Of a stretch of DNA of 64,000 nucleotides, positions 61,915 through 64,000 are shown one piece after another. The stretch's first letter is position 1. Each line of letters starts with the position of its first letter. The notes under the pieces were generated by a model. It was not told where the DNA came from, made no database searches, and worked only from the letters and a program-made list of their open reading frames with translations. The translations under genes were made by a program, and so were the position numbers. The DNA is from Cystobasidium ongulense (lineage: Eukaryota > Basidiomycota > Cystobasidiomycetes > Cystobasidiales > Cystobasidiaceae): assembly GCA_022835595.1 (NCBI GenBank), contig BQUP01000011.1, positions 253,319 to 317,318 of the forward strand. The letters run 5' to 3'.

Positions 61915-64000
61915 ATGGCGACGCCTGTGCCATCGCGCAGGGTGACCAAGAAGGTCCGCCCACCGCCCCGTGTGAGTGCTCTCCAGCAACGCCGCATGCC
62001 ATGGAGACTGACAGGATGCTGTACGCTGGAATCTCTAACAATAGCATGCCGTAACAGACGCAATCCTGGACGAAACCTTCAAGAAGCTCTCTCATGCCAT
62101 TGTTCAGATACAGCAGAGAAACGTGTCCAGCCTGTCTTTCGAAACCCAGTGAGTTGACAATTCTCGTGGCAGAGTGGACCAACCTACCAGGAAAGCCGTT
62201 GAGCACCTTGCTGACTGTGCACCTGATCCGATAGTTATCGTAATGCATACAATGTAAGCGCTTGCATCACTGCTCTGTATCCGCGCCTACTGACAAGCTG
62301 TTCACTGAACGTGGCACATACTGCTTGATCGACAAACGCTTTACGACAATCAGCTTTGTCTACATCGCAGACACAAGCTGCTGTACGATGGTATTTCAGA
62401 CCTGGTGGTTGCCAATCTGGAGCGTCAGGCCAAGGAGCGCATCGAACCGGCATTCCCATCCTCATCAGTATTGACGGCCGCTACTACGTCGTCTGCCTCT
62501 TCTGGCCCGTCAACAGCGAGCGCGTCCAGTGTGCGCAACAGGGCTGCTAGTATAGGCGAAGCGGCTATTATTGCTTCGACAAGCTCGGCTGTAGCCAGCT
62601 ATGGACAAGGTCGCATGGCACAAGCGATGGAAGGCGAGACATTCCTGAACGCCATCAAAACCACATGGGAGGAGCATAAAACCAGCATGTCGAAGATCAG
62701 CTCTCTCACCCAGTATCTTGTGAGTTGCTCCCATACCGTCTTCTTGCATGCCACTCACAAATAAGCTCATTTGTAATCTAGGACAAAACGTATACAGTTC
62801 CTGAGGGGCAAGCATCGGTCTATACACTAGGATTGCATCTTTTCCTCACACATCTCATAAGACATCCAAAGATACCTATTGAGCAAAATCTACTTAACGT
62901 GTCGCTCGCAATGATACGAATCGAGCGAGATGGCGAACTGTTCAGTCAAGATCTGCTACGTGCTGTGACCGACATGATGTGTGAATTGCGGGAGATATCA
63001 AACGACGACAAGAAGGGAGAAGGAGAGCCAATATATAAGTCCTGGTGGCAGGAGAAATTTCTGGACTCGACACGAGAATACTATACGCTTGAAGCTGAAA
63101 CGAACGTGGAGCGGTTATCTGCGCCAGAATATCTAGAGCGGGTGGACAGACGTTTGAAAGAGGAGAAGGACCGCGTACAGCAGTATCTGCATCCAACCAC
63201 GGAAACACTACTCTTCTCACTGCTAGATCACGTCCTAATCTCTTCGAATTTACAAGCGATCGTTGACCATCCAAATGCTGGTCTTGCCGTTTTATTGGCC
63301 GAAGATAGGTATTCAGATCTATCGAGAATGTACCGCCTGTTTGGACGCGTAGGCGATGGACGCACTATCATGGCACGTGCTATGAAGGCATGGCTGGTAG
63401 GACAAGGTCAGAAGATAGTCGATAACCTTGGAACGGCTCAAGCTGGGTCCTCGAAACCTGCCGCTGGTGCATCAGGCGAGGGCATGGACGAGGATGCGCC
63501 AGTTGATACGAAGGGAAAAGGCAGGGAGCAGAGTTCTTCCACGGCTCAGCAAGCTGCACCGGCTCCCACAGCGGGTACCGCAGCTCATGCAGTCGGACTC
63601 GCTCTGGAATGGGTTAATACCGTTCTAGATTTGAAAGACAAGATGGACAAGATAGCAGTGGAAGCATTCGAAAAGGACCGTATATTCCAGAATGCTATCA
63701 ATGATGCGTTCTTATCTTTCGTCAATCAAGTCAAAAAGGCGCCTGAGTATATCTCGATTTATCTCGACGATAATCTCAAGAAGGGTCTTAAAGGTGTAAG
63801 TATTCAGGAAACTCGGAACAATTGTTTATTTGCTAATGTACGTGTTTGTCGCAGAAAAATGAGTCAGAAGTGGACGCGGTGCTCGATAAGACTGTCACCC
63901 TCTTCCGCTTCCTCAATGACAAGGACATATTTGAAGACTATTACAAACGACATCTGGCCAAGCGACTGCTATCTGACCGATCGGTTTCCGATGATGCTGA
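61915..64000 (+). CDS. CUL3: Cullin-3, 5' part (runs off the window)
   Basis: Scaffold of BTB-adaptor ubiquitin ligases. The start [19 protein letters not shown] (61915) joins by a GTGTGA donor to [20 protein letters not shown] then [10 protein letters not shown], then YRNAYN, then [18 protein letters not shown]; the joins between 62230 and 62395 are not fully resolved. Cullin repeats follow: [75 protein letters not shown] and the start of the cullin homology region [20 protein letters not shown] then KRLLSD. Two Ser/Ala/Pro-rich insertions (about 62460-62600 and 63440-63600) are unusual for cullins. The Roc1-binding part and the neddylation site lie beyond the end of the window. Confidence 0.92.

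Overview
The window is a gene-dense stretch of nuclear chromosome from a basidiomycete fungus, most likely of the Tremellomycete type (moderate confidence). Genes are split by many short GT-AG introns (mostly about 50-75 nt, up to 17 in one gene). The calcineurin B N-terminus (MGAAE) matches my memory of Cryptococcus, and TRAX and coilin, absent from budding yeast, are present. I see no CRISPR array, operon, transposase, reverse transcriptase, rRNA or confident tRNA gene. All products are called from recognisable protein motifs; exon joins quoted were worked out by hand from splice signals and reading frame.

Layout. 0-9.6 kb, all minus strand: glutathione-dependent formaldehyde dehydrogenase, RAT1/XRN2 exoribonuclease, NPL4. 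9.8-14.4 kb: ATG12 (+), a Nudix CoA-pyrophosphatase-like enzyme (-), the DRG1/RBG1 GTPase (+). 15-23 kb: an F-box protein (+), a TMEM97/EXPERA membrane protein (-), an unknown nuclear-looking protein (+), a secreted HAD phosphatase (-), a ketopantoate-reductase-like enzyme (-), a NYN/DUF7923-like protein with a mitochondrial-type N-terminus (+). 23.3-28.9 kb: a YOR1-like ABCC transporter (-). 30-32.2 kb: an unrecognised gene or decaying locus. 33-35.3 kb: calcineurin B (-) and a TMEM50/VPS68 protein (+), start codons 12 bp apart. 36.4-42 kb: a giant Q-rich LisH (Flo8/SSDP-like) transcription regulator (-), followed by about 2.3 kb without a convincing gene. 44.3-53.8 kb, all plus: mitochondrial carrier, AlkB-like dioxygenase, TRAX, sterol 3-beta-glucosyltransferase (ATG26/UGT51). 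54-64 kb: ecdysoneless/SGT1 (-), coilin (+), mitochondrial PP2C phosphatase (+), and cullin-3 (+) running off the window end.

How it hangs together. The region is ordinary housekeeping chromosome, organised largely as divergent pairs with short shared promoters (12-290 bp) and convergent pairs with short 3' gaps. Several neighbours touch related biology: NPL4 and ATG12 (ubiquitin and ubiquitin-like systems), ECD and coilin (spliceosome/snRNP biology), AlkB-like and TRAX (possibly tRNA metabolism). The most interesting signals are gene-architectural: a 7-nt plus a 9-nt coding micro-exon around a GC-AG intron in DRG1, an initiator exon in NPL4 whose coding part is ATG alone, the nearly abutting CNB1/VPS68 start codons, a fungal coilin sharing a promoter with ECD, and the unrecognised 30-32 kb locus. 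I did not find convincing evidence of a wholly new molecular system.
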